Positions 1 through 6,122 of a DNA stretch of 6,669 nucleotides are shown one piece after another. The notes under the pieces were generated by a model. It was not told where the DNA came from. It did no database searches and saw nothing but the letters and a program-made list of their open reading frames with translations. Origin of the DNA: Methanoregula sp. (GTDB taxonomy: Archaea > Halobacteriota > Methanomicrobia > Methanomicrobiales > Methanospirillaceae); contig JAPKXT010000064.1 of the NCBI GenBank assembly GCA_026394695.1, positions 1-6,669 on the forward strand. Direction: 5' to 3'. Numbering within the stretch: position 1 is the stretch's first letter; the number at the start of each line of letters is the position of its first letter. The position numbers were made by a program, and so were the translations under genes.

Positions 1-250
1 TGATCCGGTTGGCACGCCGTGCAAGCAGGGCAGGGTTCATCTCGTTGAGGGTAACGTAGATCCCGTGCACTGCCGGGTCGGTATCGAGTGCCTCAGCACA
101 CCGGCTGAGTGCGGCAGTATCAGTGAAGTATCCGCTGTGCGTACACGTGTCAGCCAGGGCCCGGACCTCGATCACCTGGCCCGGGTCAAAAAGGACAGCC
201 AGTGCGGATTCGATAGTATATGCCGGGGAAGGGACCCCGTGATCAGGCAT
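1..250 (-). CDS. N-terminal part of a primase/helicase-like replication protein (partial, runs off left edge)
   Basis: An open frame starts at an ATG at 248-250 and stays open to the window edge for 83 codons, so only the N-terminus is visible. The protein reads FDPGQVIEVRAL at about residues 22-33, then SGYFTD at about 41-46, and then GIYVTLNEMNPALLARRANR near the visible end. From memory this order (EVRAL, then SGYF-D, then GxYVTLNxxNPALLARxxNR) is typical of large plasmid- or phage-type primase/helicase proteins. No catalytic residues of a primase or Walker motifs of a helicase lie in the visible part, so the activity itself is unproven. The start overlaps the stop of the upstream gene (ATGCCTGA), with GAGG a short way upstream, which supports this start and translational coupling. 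It could instead be an AAA-ATPase of a related element. Confidence 0.66.
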   Translation of the reverse strand, partial: MPDHGVPSPAYTIESALAVLFDPGQVIEVRALADTCTHSGYFTDTAALSRCAEALDTDPAVHGIYVTLNEMNPALLARRANRI

Positions 251-578
251 CGTCCCTGTCCTCGTTGGAAGGTCCGGAGATTTGTCCCGGTCCCGGATTC
301 CCTCTGGTAGTATCGGATAATGGTTCCGGTCCCGGGTTCCCATCGGCAGGCCCGGATAGTTGTTCCGGTCCGCCATTCACCGGACGATCCGTAGGATCCT
401 CTAAGGGTTCCATCGCAAGCTTTGCCCGGCACTTGCATTTGATCGTGTAATGGTGCTGGTGTGTCCGGACAACAGAGATACGGTACAGGTTCCCGCCCCG
501 CTCCCGGATCCGCTGGGCAATGGTAACGGGTATAAGGTGAAGCGGGACCACAAGGTCATATTCCCGGGGCTTTGTCAT
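243..578 (-). CDS. Hypothetical 111-residue protein with a C-terminal 13-residue repeat tail
   Basis: I do not recognise a family. The N-terminal 55 residues (MTKPREYDLVVPLHLIP, then a His-rich RTHQHHYTIKCKCRAK) look like a small folded domain; the HQHH and CKC residues could bind metal, but that is a guess. Residues 70-108 are three consecutive 13-residue Gly/Pro-rich units, probably disordered. The gene is judged real because its ATG overlaps the upstream stop as ATGA and its TGA lies within the start of the downstream primase-like gene. Antisense frames over the same stretch are shorter and have no such junctions. The position suggests an accessory factor of the replication-like protein, which is inference only. 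Confidence 0.62.
   Translation of the reverse strand: MTKPREYDLVVPLHLIPVTIAQRIRERGGNLYRISVVRTHQHHYTIKCKCRAKLAMEPLEDPTDRPVNGGPEQLSGPADGNPGPEPLSDTTRGNPGPGQISGPSNEDRDDA
255..371 (-). repeat. Three tandem 39-base units coding a 13-residue Gly/Pro repeat
   Basis: In the coding direction the three 39-base units encode GPEQLSGPADGNP, GPEPLSDTTRGNP and GPGQISGPSNEDR, with no gap between units. The second differs from the first mainly in its middle and the third in its last residues. On the plus strand the block GGTTCCGGTCCCGGGTTCCC and its variants recur with a 39-base period. The unit length is a multiple of three, so changes in copy number would keep the frame. Confidence 0.7.
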
Positions 579-1057
579 CCGGACCGCTTCCCCTGCCTGA
601 GATCCTCAACCGTCGCTTCGAGATCATCCTGCCGGTACCCGAGATCATTGAGTTTTACGAAGATCTCCTCGTTCATCCGGTCCTGTCGTTCCATCAGGGA
701 ACAGACAAGAGACCGGGCTGCTGTTTCGAACCTGGCATAGGGCACTTCAGGATCAGGACCGTTGAGGTCCTGCTCCGTTCTTCTCCTTATCGTGCTCTTT
801 TTTTCCCGCGAAGGCGCGATACCCAGCCCGCGGAGTCCGGTCTTCCGCTCTACATAGTGCGGAACCGGGCTGCCATTCTTCTGCTCTTCTTCAGCAGTTC
901 TATCATGGGTGTTCTCCTGTCCGTTGCCAACCGTACAGGATGCCTTTGCATCCGGTTTGGTCACCTCGCGGGAAGATCCGGCACTGCCCTCACTTCTCCG
1001 CCCGGGGATCCCCTGGGATCCCGATGGTGGTGTGTCTTTGTTGTTCGCATCTGTCAT
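575..1057 (-). CDS. Hypothetical 160-residue protein with disordered N-terminus and helical C-terminus
   Basis: No known family is recognised with certainty. Residues 1 to about 105 are rich in Ser, Gly, Pro, Glu and Lys and look disordered. Residues 107-155 (from YARFETAARSLVCSLMERQD, then NEEIFVKLNDLGYRQDDLEA) are strongly helical with a heptad-like pattern, suggesting a coiled coil for oligomerisation or partner binding. The start at 1057 follows an in-frame TGA two codons upstream, and GTGAT lies 5 bases before the ATG as a fair ribosome site. Its stop overlaps the next gene (ATGA). It is the first gene of the block of three that leads into the primase-like protein, so it may be an accessory factor of the same element. 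The overlapping plus-strand frames are considered shadows. Confidence 0.62.
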   Translation of the reverse strand: MTDANNKDTPPSGSQGIPGRRSEGSAGSSREVTKPDAKASCTVGNGQENTHDRTAEEEQKNGSPVPHYVERKTGLRGLGIAPSREKKSTIRRRTEQDLNGPDPEVPYARFETAARSLVCSLMERQDRMNEEIFVKLNDLGYRQDDLEATVEDLRQGKRSG

Positions 1058-1078
1058 TCGTAATCACGTCTGAAATGG

Positions 1079-1087
1079 TGTTTATGC
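1079..1087 (-). promoter_or_regulatory. Possible TATA box for the three-gene replication-like block
   Basis: On the minus strand GCATAAACA lies about 25 bases before the ATG at 1057, which would give a nearly leaderless transcript. A second candidate, TCTTAAAAAAC at about 1121-1132, would give a leader of roughly 45 bases and leave room for the GTGAT ribosome site. Transcription could also continue from the 78-residue gene upstream. The choice cannot be made by eye. Confidence 0.3.
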
Positions 1088-1260
1088 CGGCAGAACCGGT
1101 AATCGAGAGCAACCGCTCATGTTTTTTAAGACAACTACAACCGGTTGGGGTATGATGGTGTACAGAGCCGGAACTATCGGAGGCTACAGGACCATCTTTT
1201 ATGGACAGGATAACCTAAGGGGACAATTCAACGACAACGATCATACCCAAAAACCGGCGG

Positions 1261-1497
1261 TTACCGTAAACCAGAAAAGTCGGGTGAAACCATCCCGGCC
1301 CGGGCGCCCGATAACCATTCCCCGGAACCGGTACTCCGATTATGCTCAACCTGGGACAGGACGTAAAATATTCCCATCAGCCCGCACACTGACATCTGAA
1401 TAATTAAGAAGAGCCGGGCAAACCGGCGTGCAGCCTTCGGTGCATACCCGAGATCCCGGATCTCTCTCGATGTTTTTGTGCAGTAATCTTGTGTCAT
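1261..1497 (-). CDS. Small putative membrane protein, 78 residues
   Basis: The family is not recognised. A basic N-terminal segment (about residues 8-28, including REIRDLGYAPKAARRFAR) is followed by one hydrophobic stretch at about 29-47 (LFLIIQMSVCGLMGIFYVL), then a short polar tail. By the positive-inside rule the N-terminus would be cytoplasmic. An in-frame TGA lies four codons before the ATG, so this is the first possible start. There is no ribosome site, but a TATA-like CCTTATAAG about 35 bases upstream would give an almost leaderless transcript, which is common in archaea. It runs in the same direction as the downstream three-gene block, 203 bases away. Without homologs a spurious frame cannot be excluded; the plus-strand alternatives are less convincing. 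Confidence 0.48.
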   Translation of the reverse strand: MTQDYCTKTSREIRDLGYAPKAARRFARLFLIIQMSVCGLMGIFYVLSQVEHNRSTGSGEWLSGARAGMVSPDFSGLR

Positions 1498-1519
1498 TGT
1501 TCTATTTCATACAATGACA
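1492..1519. promoter_or_regulatory. Perfect 9-base inverted repeat across the start of the 78-residue gene (possible operator)
   Basis: TGTCATTGT (1492-1500) and ACAATGACA (1511-1519) are exact reverse complements separated by 10 bases. The left arm contains the start codon of the minus-strand gene beginning at 1497, and the site lies just downstream of its TATA-like box. This position fits a repressor operator or an RNA hairpin masking the start. A related short palindrome, TGTCAGACA, lies at 1550-1558 on the other side of the TATA box. Confidence 0.5.
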
Positions 1520-1525
1520 ATTCAT

Positions 1526-1534
1526 CTTATAAGG
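1526..1534 (-). promoter_or_regulatory. TATA-like box of the 78-residue gene
   Basis: The minus strand reads CCTTATAAG, whose core is palindromic. A transcript starting about 26 bases downstream would begin near 1504, a few bases before the ATG at 1497, consistent with the missing ribosome binding site. Confidence 0.45.
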
Positions 1535-1558
1535 ATAATGTGACCCGATTGTCAGACA

Positions 1559-1796
1559 CGGGAATTTCAGGACCTTTTGGGGGATTCAGGACTCGGGACA
1601 TGCCCGGATTCCCGGAAGCGATGGGGGAGGTGATCGGGCGCGGGAATTTTTTTGGGAATTCGAATTTTACGGGCCCGGATTTGCGATATTTGGAAGGAGG
1701 TGCGCGGAAGTGATGTTCCGCTCAAATTTTTTTTCGTTCTCCCTATATTCCGGTGAACCGGTCAGGGTGTCATGGCCCGGTCAGCCGTGGAACAGG
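1559..1796. other. Gene-poor spacer between the accessory block and the ABC operon
   Basis: No convincing gene is seen here. Open plus-strand frames exist, but they lack family signal and a good start. The stretch has scattered GGGAATT motifs (about 1560, 1640 and 1655), a T8 run at 1727-1734 and a GGAAGGAGGTG at about 1691-1701 that resembles a strong ribosome site. The last precedes only a Phe/Ser-rich frame that runs antisense into the permease gene. Confidence 0.4.
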
Positions 1797-1820
1797 CTTT
1801 TTTTGATCGATGAAAAAAAG
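1797..1820. terminator. AT-rich palindrome, probable terminator of the ABC operon
   Basis: CTTTTTTT at 1797-1804 and AAAAAAAG at 1813-1820 are exact inverted arms around a central ATCGAT with one mismatched pair. Read on the minus strand it puts a run of seven T about 20 bases after the permease stop, which fits archaeal termination at T tracts. It would work in both directions. Confidence 0.55.
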
Positions 1821-1840
1821 TTTCAATTTCATCCCATTCC

Positions 1841-3037
1841 TCACTCATGCCTCAGCGCATCGATCGGGTTTAAGTTCGCCGCCTGCCAGGCCGGGTAGAT
1901 GCCGCAGGCAAGACAGACTACGATCCCAAAGCAGATCCCTTCACCGACAGACAATGCATTTGCCATCGTGAACAGGTACTTGGTCGATCCAAGCATCAGG
2001 GCACTGATGGCATACCCCGTTAAGATGCTCAGTATGCCCCCAACAACACTTCCGATAACCCCGATGATTGCCGCCTCGTAGACAAACATACTCATCACCT
2101 CTTTTTTCTGAGTGCCGATGCTGCGCATGATGCCGATCTCCTTGATCCGCTCATTGACTGACATCATCATGATATTGAAGATCGAAACCCCGGCAACGAT
2201 CATCGAAATCCCACCAATGGCAGAAACAAATGTCGTGATGGTACCAAACGTCGAGTAGATGGAGGCCAGCGTTGCTTTGCTGTCCGTTACACTGACGATC
2301 TTGTCCCGCTTGTTCAGCTGTTTTTCGATAATAGTTTTAACGTCCGCTGTATCCTGCCCCTCTTTTACCTTGACGACAACCTGATCGTAATCATTCCGGT
2401 TGTAGGTATTATCGAACCAGTCCTGGGTTGCCACAATCGCAGAATCAGTGCTGAGATCAAAACTCATGCCCCGTTCCTCAATGATGCCGGTGACGCGGAG
2501 CGTACCCTTTTCGCCATCGCTGCCGATGGAAATCCGTGAGCCTACTTTGATATTATGGTCCTCGGCAAAGGTGGATCCCACGAGACAGCCGGAATTCCCA
2601 TTGTTGTAATCACCAGCGATTAACACCAGCTTGAGATCCGGGATATACTGTGGATCGACACCATAAATGGTTGCAACAATATCATCACTGCCAACACCCA
2701 CTTTCATGCGTTCCGATGTCGACAGCACCGGTATTGCCACATTGGGAGCAACGGCGCGTTTGATCTGCTGGTAATTCTGGTCGGTGATCTTCAAATTAAC
2801 CGAGCTCCCCCCACCACCACCTCCTCCCATCATACCCCCGCCGCCTCCGGTATAAGGGCTAACGATAACACTGTCCCCAACCGAAGAGAGACTTTCAGAG
2901 ACGGTTGCTACCAAACTGTTCCCGAGTATGCCCATCGAGGCAATGGCTACAACCCCGATTACGATGCCGAGCATTGCAAGTGATGAACGGAGCATGTGGA
3001 TCCGGATATTGCGTTTTGCAATTTCCCAGAAGATCAT
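1841..3037 (-). CDS. MacB/FtsX-type ABC transporter permease
   Basis: This is the membrane subunit of a MacB-like ABC system. Numbered from the ATG at 3037 (398 residues), there is a first membrane helix at about 18-42 (AMLGIVIGVVAIASMG), a large extracytoplasmic domain at about 43-265, and then three helices at about 270-293, 315-345 and 365-385. The family signatures NERIKEIGIMRSIG (about 294-307) and the ending YPAWQAANLNPIDALRHE are present. Family members couple ATP hydrolysis to movements of the outer domain and often do not carry a substrate through the membrane. An in-frame GTG at 3049 would add four residues, but the ATG at 3037 forms an ATGA overlap with the ATPase stop, has GGTG nine bases upstream, and gives the usual N-terminus MIFWEIAKRNIR. 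Residues 64-77 are an unusual almost pure glycine stretch in the outer domain. Confidence 0.93.
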   Translation of the reverse strand: MIFWEIAKRNIRIHMLRSSLAMLGIVIGVVAIASMGILGNSLVATVSESLSSVGDSVIVSPYTGGGGGMMGGGGGGGSSVNLKITDQNYQQIKRAVAPNVAIPVLSTSERMKVGVGSDDIVATIYGVDPQYIPDLKLVLIAGDYNNGNSGCLVGSTFAEDHNIKVGSRISIGSDGEKGTLRVTGIIEERGMSFDLSTDSAIVATQDWFDNTYNRNDYDQVVVKVKEGQDTADVKTIIEKQLNKRDKIVSVTDSKATLASIYSTFGTITTFVSAIGGISMIVAGVSIFNIMMMSVNERIKEIGIMRSIGTQKKEVMSMFVYEAAIIGVIGSVVGGILSILTGYAISALMLGSTKYLFTMANALSVGEGICFGIVVCLACGIYPAWQAANLNPIDALRHE

Positions 3038-3705
3038 GAGGCAATGCACCCGTCAACAATCCGGATAGTACGGTCTGAATATTTCGCTACGGTCGGATCG
3101 TGCGTTACACAGATGATGGTCGCACCCTTCCTGTTCAGTTCGGTCATCAGCTCCATGATACTTGAGCCGGTCTTTGAATCGAGGTTGCCGGTCGGTTCAT
3201 CGCACAGCAGGATGTCGGGGTCGTTAATGAGGGCCCGTGCTATCGCAACTCTCTGCTGCTGTCCACCGGAGAGTTCCATAGGTGTGTGGGTATAGAACTG
3301 ATCTTCCAGCTGGACTGCATGGAGCACCTCCTTTGCCTTATCCGGGTTCACATCCTTTCCTGATTTCAGCATCTGGGGGAAATTCACGTTTTCAATGACA
3401 TTTAACAGGGGAAATAAGTTGAAGTACTGGAAGATGAACCCGATACGGTCCCTGCGCAGGTTTGTCAACTCCACATCGTTCATAGCGCGGACACCAATCC
3501 CGCTCATAAAGATGTTCCCGGATGTCGGGGGATCGAGGCATCCCATCAGGTTAAGCAATGTGGATTTTCCTGATCCCGATGGCCCCATGATGGAAATGAA
3601 CTCTCCCCGTTCCACCGCAAAGGAAATGTGGTTAAGTGCCATCACATCCCCTGCCTTGAGCGGGTATATCTTTACCACATCCACAAACTGGATTACCGGT
3701 TGCAT
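3034..3705 (-). CDS. MacB/LolD-type ABC transporter ATP-binding protein
   Basis: The cytoplasmic ATPase of the system, 223 residues, is full length for the LolD/MacB nucleotide-binding class. All motifs are intact: Walker A GPSGSGKST at 41-49, Q-loop glutamine at 93 (FIFQYFNLFP), signature LSGGQQQR at 145-152, Walker B ILLCDE at 165-170 with the catalytic Glu170, the D-loop NLDS at 174-177, and the H-loop His202. The start has GGTG six to seven bases upstream, inside the 12-base gap after the preceding gene. Its stop overlaps the permease start as ATGA, so the two subunits are translationally coupled in likely equal amounts. Two copies with two permeases would form the complex. The substrate cannot be told from the ATPase. 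Confidence 0.96.
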   Translation of the reverse strand: MQPVIQFVDVVKIYPLKAGDVMALNHISFAVERGEFISIMGPSGSGKSTLLNLMGCLDPPTSGNIFMSGIGVRAMNDVELTNLRRDRIGFIFQYFNLFPLLNVIENVNFPQMLKSGKDVNPDKAKEVLHAVQLEDQFYTHTPMELSGGQQQRVAIARALINDPDILLCDEPTGNLDSKTGSSIMELMTELNRKGATIICVTHDPTVAKYSDRTIRIVDGCIAS

Positions 3706-3717
3706 GATGCACCGCCC

Positions 3718-4977
3718 TCACTGGTTCTTTTTTCTCCGGTAGTAGAGATAACCGCCGGCAAGAGCAAGGACAAGGACGATCACAATGACCGGGAGAAGGA
3801 TTGGCTGATCAGCCTGCTGCGTGGAATCTGCAACCGTCAACGTCACATCCTGCTGGGAGGTGATGATATTCCCGTCCGCATCCTTATAGGACATCCGCAG
3901 AGGGACACTCATCGCGCCGTTTGCGGTGAAGGTCACCTCAAAACTCCCGAAATCGTCAGGTTTGAGGGCTCCGACAACATAGGTCTTGTAGGGGTCCTGC
4001 GGGACTGCTGGTAAGAGCGAAGTGACCGTGACCGTATTTGCCGTTTCCAGTCCGGCATTATTCACATCACCGGTGATGTGGTAAATACCGTCGCTGGAGG
4101 TGACCTGGATATTGCTGATCACCGGATTTGCCTGCATTTTATCGGTTCCAAAGGAAATCGGGAGATCCATGGTCACTTTATGAGGATTATTACCGTTGTT
4201 ATACGTTACCGTCAGAATAAGGTCAGTTTCCTGGTCGGGTGTCACCGTGAAGTTCACGGGGATTTTCGCCCCCGGAGCAAGGTTCCCGATAAATGTTTTA
4301 GCCGGGCTCGCTGTTATTCCCGTGCCGGAAACATCAAGGATAACGTTCCTTACCTCATTTTTCCGCGGGTTAGCAACCTGTACGAAAATGGTCTTTTTCT
4401 TTCCCTGGGTAAACGCATCAGGTTTCTGGAGAATCGTCAGTTCGAGTGGCGTATTATCCACTTCAACAACCGCACGGTAGTAAAGGCTGTCAGCATCCCG
4501 GAAACTTAAGGAGAATGTCGGGTAATACGTGCCGTCCGGGGCATCAGCAACAAGAGAAAACGTAAACGATTGTTTCTGGAGAGGACCGATGCTGGCTGAG
4601 GAATCGTAAGGATTGCTTGTAAGCCTGATATTTTCGTCACCGATGGTTGCGTGATTTATAACGACACTCGTATCAGTGTTGCTATTGGTAACATATACCA
4701 TGACGGTACCTGAATCATCGGTAAAAAAAGATCCAGGATCATACGTAACACCGGATATATAGACATTCCCGGCGGCAACAAGCGAATCCGGCGTCTGGTA
4801 TGCAGTTACCGGAAGCACTAAAAGCCCCATTGTTACGATAAGTAACAGGAATATTCCGGACCGTGACATCGCAAAGCAGGTCGACGGTACATCTCCGGTT
4901 CCCGAAAGAACCGGTCTGTTTTTTACGGTCAAATCCCGGCATGCGGGGATTGCCATTGGTTTTACCTTACTGAACAT
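3718..4977 (-). CDS. COG1361-type secreted/anchored surface protein, partner of the ABC system
   Basis: A 419-residue exported protein. A hydrophobic signal segment lies at about 41-60 (GIFLLLIVTMGLLVLPVTAY, with likely cleavage after it). A long beta-rich region follows, with repeated Ig/CARDB-like strand patterns such as NTDTSVVINHATIGDENIRL, FIGNLAPGAKIPVNFTVTP and VNNAGLETANTVTVTSLLP. A C-terminal membrane anchor at about 393-412 (LLPVIVIVLVLALAGGYLYY) ends in RRKKNQ. Most of the chain would be outside the cell, held by the C-terminal helix. Genes of this sort often sit beside MacB-like ATPase and permease genes in methanogens, so it is probably the extracytoplasmic partner. The start at 4977 has GAGG six bases upstream, but leaves a 36-residue extension before the signal; the Met at residue 37 (4869) gives a textbook signal peptide but lacks a ribosome site. 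Either start is possible. Confidence 0.87.
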   Translation of the reverse strand: MFSKVKPMAIPACRDLTVKNRPVLSGTGDVPSTCFAMSRSGIFLLLIVTMGLLVLPVTAYQTPDSLVAAGNVYISGVTYDPGSFFTDDSGTVMVYVTNSNTDTSVVINHATIGDENIRLTSNPYDSSASIGPLQKQSFTFSLVADAPDGTYYPTFSLSFRDADSLYYRAVVEVDNTPLELTILQKPDAFTQGKKKTIFVQVANPRKNEVRNVILDVSGTGITASPAKTFIGNLAPGAKIPVNFTVTPDQETDLILTVTYNNGNNPHKVTMDLPISFGTDKMQANPVISNIQVTSSDGIYHITGDVNNAGLETANTVTVTSLLPAVPQDPYKTYVVGALKPDDFGSFEVTFTANGAMSVPLRMSYKDADGNIITSQQDVTLTVADSTQQADQPILLPVIVIVLVLALAGGYLYYRRKKNQ

Positions 4978-4994
4978 GGGTTTCCTCAGTTTGA

Positions 4995-5012
4995 TAGTAA
5001 AAAATTTTACTA
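4995..5012. promoter_or_regulatory. 18-base palindromic operator candidate in front of the ABC operon
   Basis: TAGTAAAAAATTTTACTA consists of two exact 8-base inverted arms around two A. It lies 18 to 35 bases before the ATG at 4977. Its minus-strand half is part of the 16-base element repeated in front of the divergent regulator gene. TrmB-family proteins generally bind AT-rich palindromes, so this is a plausible target; the AT core could also act as TATA box. Confidence 0.6.
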
Positions 5013-5015
5013 CTT
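5000..5015 (-). repeat. Left copy of the 16-base divergent element
   Basis: Read on the minus strand this is AAGTAGTAAAATTTTT, identical to the plus-strand sequence at 5061-5076. The similarity continues loosely downstream (ATCAAACTGAGG here, ATCAACTGAAAG there). It starts 38 bases before the ATG of the surface protein gene. Confidence 0.75.
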
Positions 5016-5060
5016 TTTCTAAACTAGGTTGTTACCCGGAACATAAAAAGGTTTTCAACG

Positions 5061-5076
5061 AAGTAGTAAAATTTTT
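5061..5076 (+). repeat. Right copy of the 16-base divergent element, in front of the TrmB-type gene
   Basis: AAGTAGTAAAATTTTT in the direction of the regulator gene starts 42 bases before its ATG. The AT-rich core may be the TATA box of a leaderless transcript. Alternatively the TATA box is CATAAAAAGG at 5042-5051 and the element covers the transcription start, which would suit repression. Confidence 0.7.
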
Positions 5077-5102
5077 ATCAACTGAAAGATTATGATTATA
5101 CC

Positions 5103-5954
5103 ATGGAGAGCATTCCCTCAGCCCTCATAAAATCGCTCAATGATCTCGGGTTATCCAACTATGAAGCGAGGGTTTACTCTACGCTGGTCCTGTACGACAA
5201 CGCTGAAGCTAAGGAGATCATCGAGTTTCTCTCCATATCAAAGCCGAGCGTATACGAGGCTCTGGATCGTCTTGCGGAAATTGGACTCGCCGTAAAGAGA
5301 TTCTCAAAACCTGCCCGGTACAGCGCGATCTCTCCTGAAATGGCCATCGACCTCCTCATGGACAGGCACAGGAAGGCAGCCGACCAGGCACTGGCGGCAC
5401 TCAGGACGCTGGAGAAAGAGAAGGTCCGCACCGACAAGGAGGATGCCCTCTGGACTATCTACGGGGACGCCAACATCGAGTATAAAATCCGTGATCTTTT
5501 CGGCAAGGCAAAGAAGCATATCGAGTGTGTGATTGGGGATCGATACCTCCCGTTTATTGAAAACATAAAAATCCAGGATATCCGGGTACGATTAATTGTC
5601 ATATCCGAAACGCCGGGACTTGCTGAAAAATTACGCAGGATGTTCCCGGTGAAGAATGCCGAGATCCACGTCATTTCCCCGGAACGATTCCATACCCCCC
5701 CTCCGTTTGCACCCCCGGAATTTCTCGAGGCCAAGAAATTCATGAACTTTGAAAATGTTCTGGAGATCAATGTCGATGACGAGGAACTCGTCATGATCCC
5801 GCCCTTTATCGGCGGGAGCAGTTCTGTACTCAATACACGGAACAAGGGGGCAATCATGCATATGAAAATGTTCAGTCAGATGCACATGAACAGGCTCTTT
5901 GAAGGAGAGGAGTATCGCCCCCCATCACCGCCAGCTCACAAGAAAAAACGGTGA
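5103..5954 (+). CDS. TrmB-family transcriptional regulator
   Basis: A 283-residue DNA-binding regulator. Residues about 8-75 are a TrmB-type winged helix: LNDLGLSNYEARVYSTLVLY, a turn, the recognition helix SKPSVYEALDRLAEIGLAV (about 46-64) and a wing ending ARYSAISP. A charged helix at about 82-108 (HRKAADQALAALRTLEKEK) is the usual dimerising coiled coil. The C-terminal part (about 115-270) has the alpha/beta pattern of the TrmB effector domain, with ALWTIYGDANIEYKIRDLF and HIECVIGD. The Pro/Lys-rich tail is probably disordered. The ligand is unknown; known members sense sugars, but many methanogen members are uncharacterised. There is no ribosome site before the ATG, so the mRNA may be leaderless. 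The divergent layout and shared 16-base element suggest control of itself and of the ABC operon. Confidence 0.92.
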   Translation: MESIPSALIKSLNDLGLSNYEARVYSTLVLYDNAEAKEIIEFLSISKPSVYEALDRLAEIGLAVKRFSKPARYSAISPEMAIDLLMDRHRKAADQALAALRTLEKEKVRTDKEDALWTIYGDANIEYKIRDLFGKAKKHIECVIGDRYLPFIENIKIQDIRVRLIVISETPGLAEKLRRMFPVKNAEIHVISPERFHTPPPFAPPEFLEAKKFMNFENVLEINVDDEELVMIPPFIGGSSSVLNTRNKGAIMHMKMFSQMHMNRLFEGEEYRPPSPPAHKKKR

Positions 5955-5991
5955 GTATCGGCAGGTATTCCCGGTCAGGGATGATGGCCCT

Positions 5992-6019
5992 GGGATCTTT
6001 GTCGACGTCTGGAGATCCC
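5992..6019 (+). terminator. Hairpin after the TrmB-type gene, weak terminator candidate
   Basis: GGGATCT (5992-5998) and AGATCCC (6013-6019) are exact inverted arms with a 14-base loop, 37 bases after the regulator stop. There is no T run directly behind it on the plus strand, so it may be an mRNA end-stabilising stem rather than a terminator. Confidence 0.3.
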
Positions 6020-6074
6020 GATGAACATATAACGGTTCATAAACCCGGCGATGACGGGGTGTTGAGAGAGGACT

Positions 6075-6081
6075 AAAAAAA
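6075..6081 (-). terminator. T7 run, possible terminator of the minus-strand small genes
   Basis: On the minus strand CCCCCTC is followed by seven T about 40 bases after the stop of the second small ORF, preceded by a GC-rich GGGACCAGGCCC imperfect palindrome. T tracts of this kind end transcription in archaea. Confidence 0.4.
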
Positions 6082-6122
6082 GAGGGGGCCTGGTCCCGGT
6101 GTTGAACAGCCCAACCAATCCC

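Noticed and set aside
572..1063. Plus-strand frame of 163 codons opposite the 160-residue protein
   Set aside because: Cys/Arg/Ser/Leu-rich antisense translation; the minus-strand frame has overlapping junctions with its neighbours and a coherent helical domain.
1119..1403. Plus-strand frame of 94 codons opposite the 78-residue gene
   Set aside because: No family signal and no ribosome site; the minus-strand frame has a TATA-like box and a clear hydrophobic helix. Neither is certain.
1489..1713. Plus-strand frame of 74 codons in the spacer
   Set aside because: Gly/Phe/Arg-rich translation without family signal; it begins inside the divergent gene and has no ribosome site or suitably placed promoter.
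1710..1898. Plus-strand frame after a GGAAGGAGGTG that looks like a strong ribosome site
   Set aside because: The translation is low-complexity Phe/Ser-rich, crosses the probable terminator and runs antisense into the conserved end of the permease gene.
5981..6076. Plus-strand 31-codon ORF after the TrmB-type gene
   Set aside because: It covers the hairpin at 5992-6019, lacks a well-placed ribosome site and shows no recognisable features; too short to support by eye.
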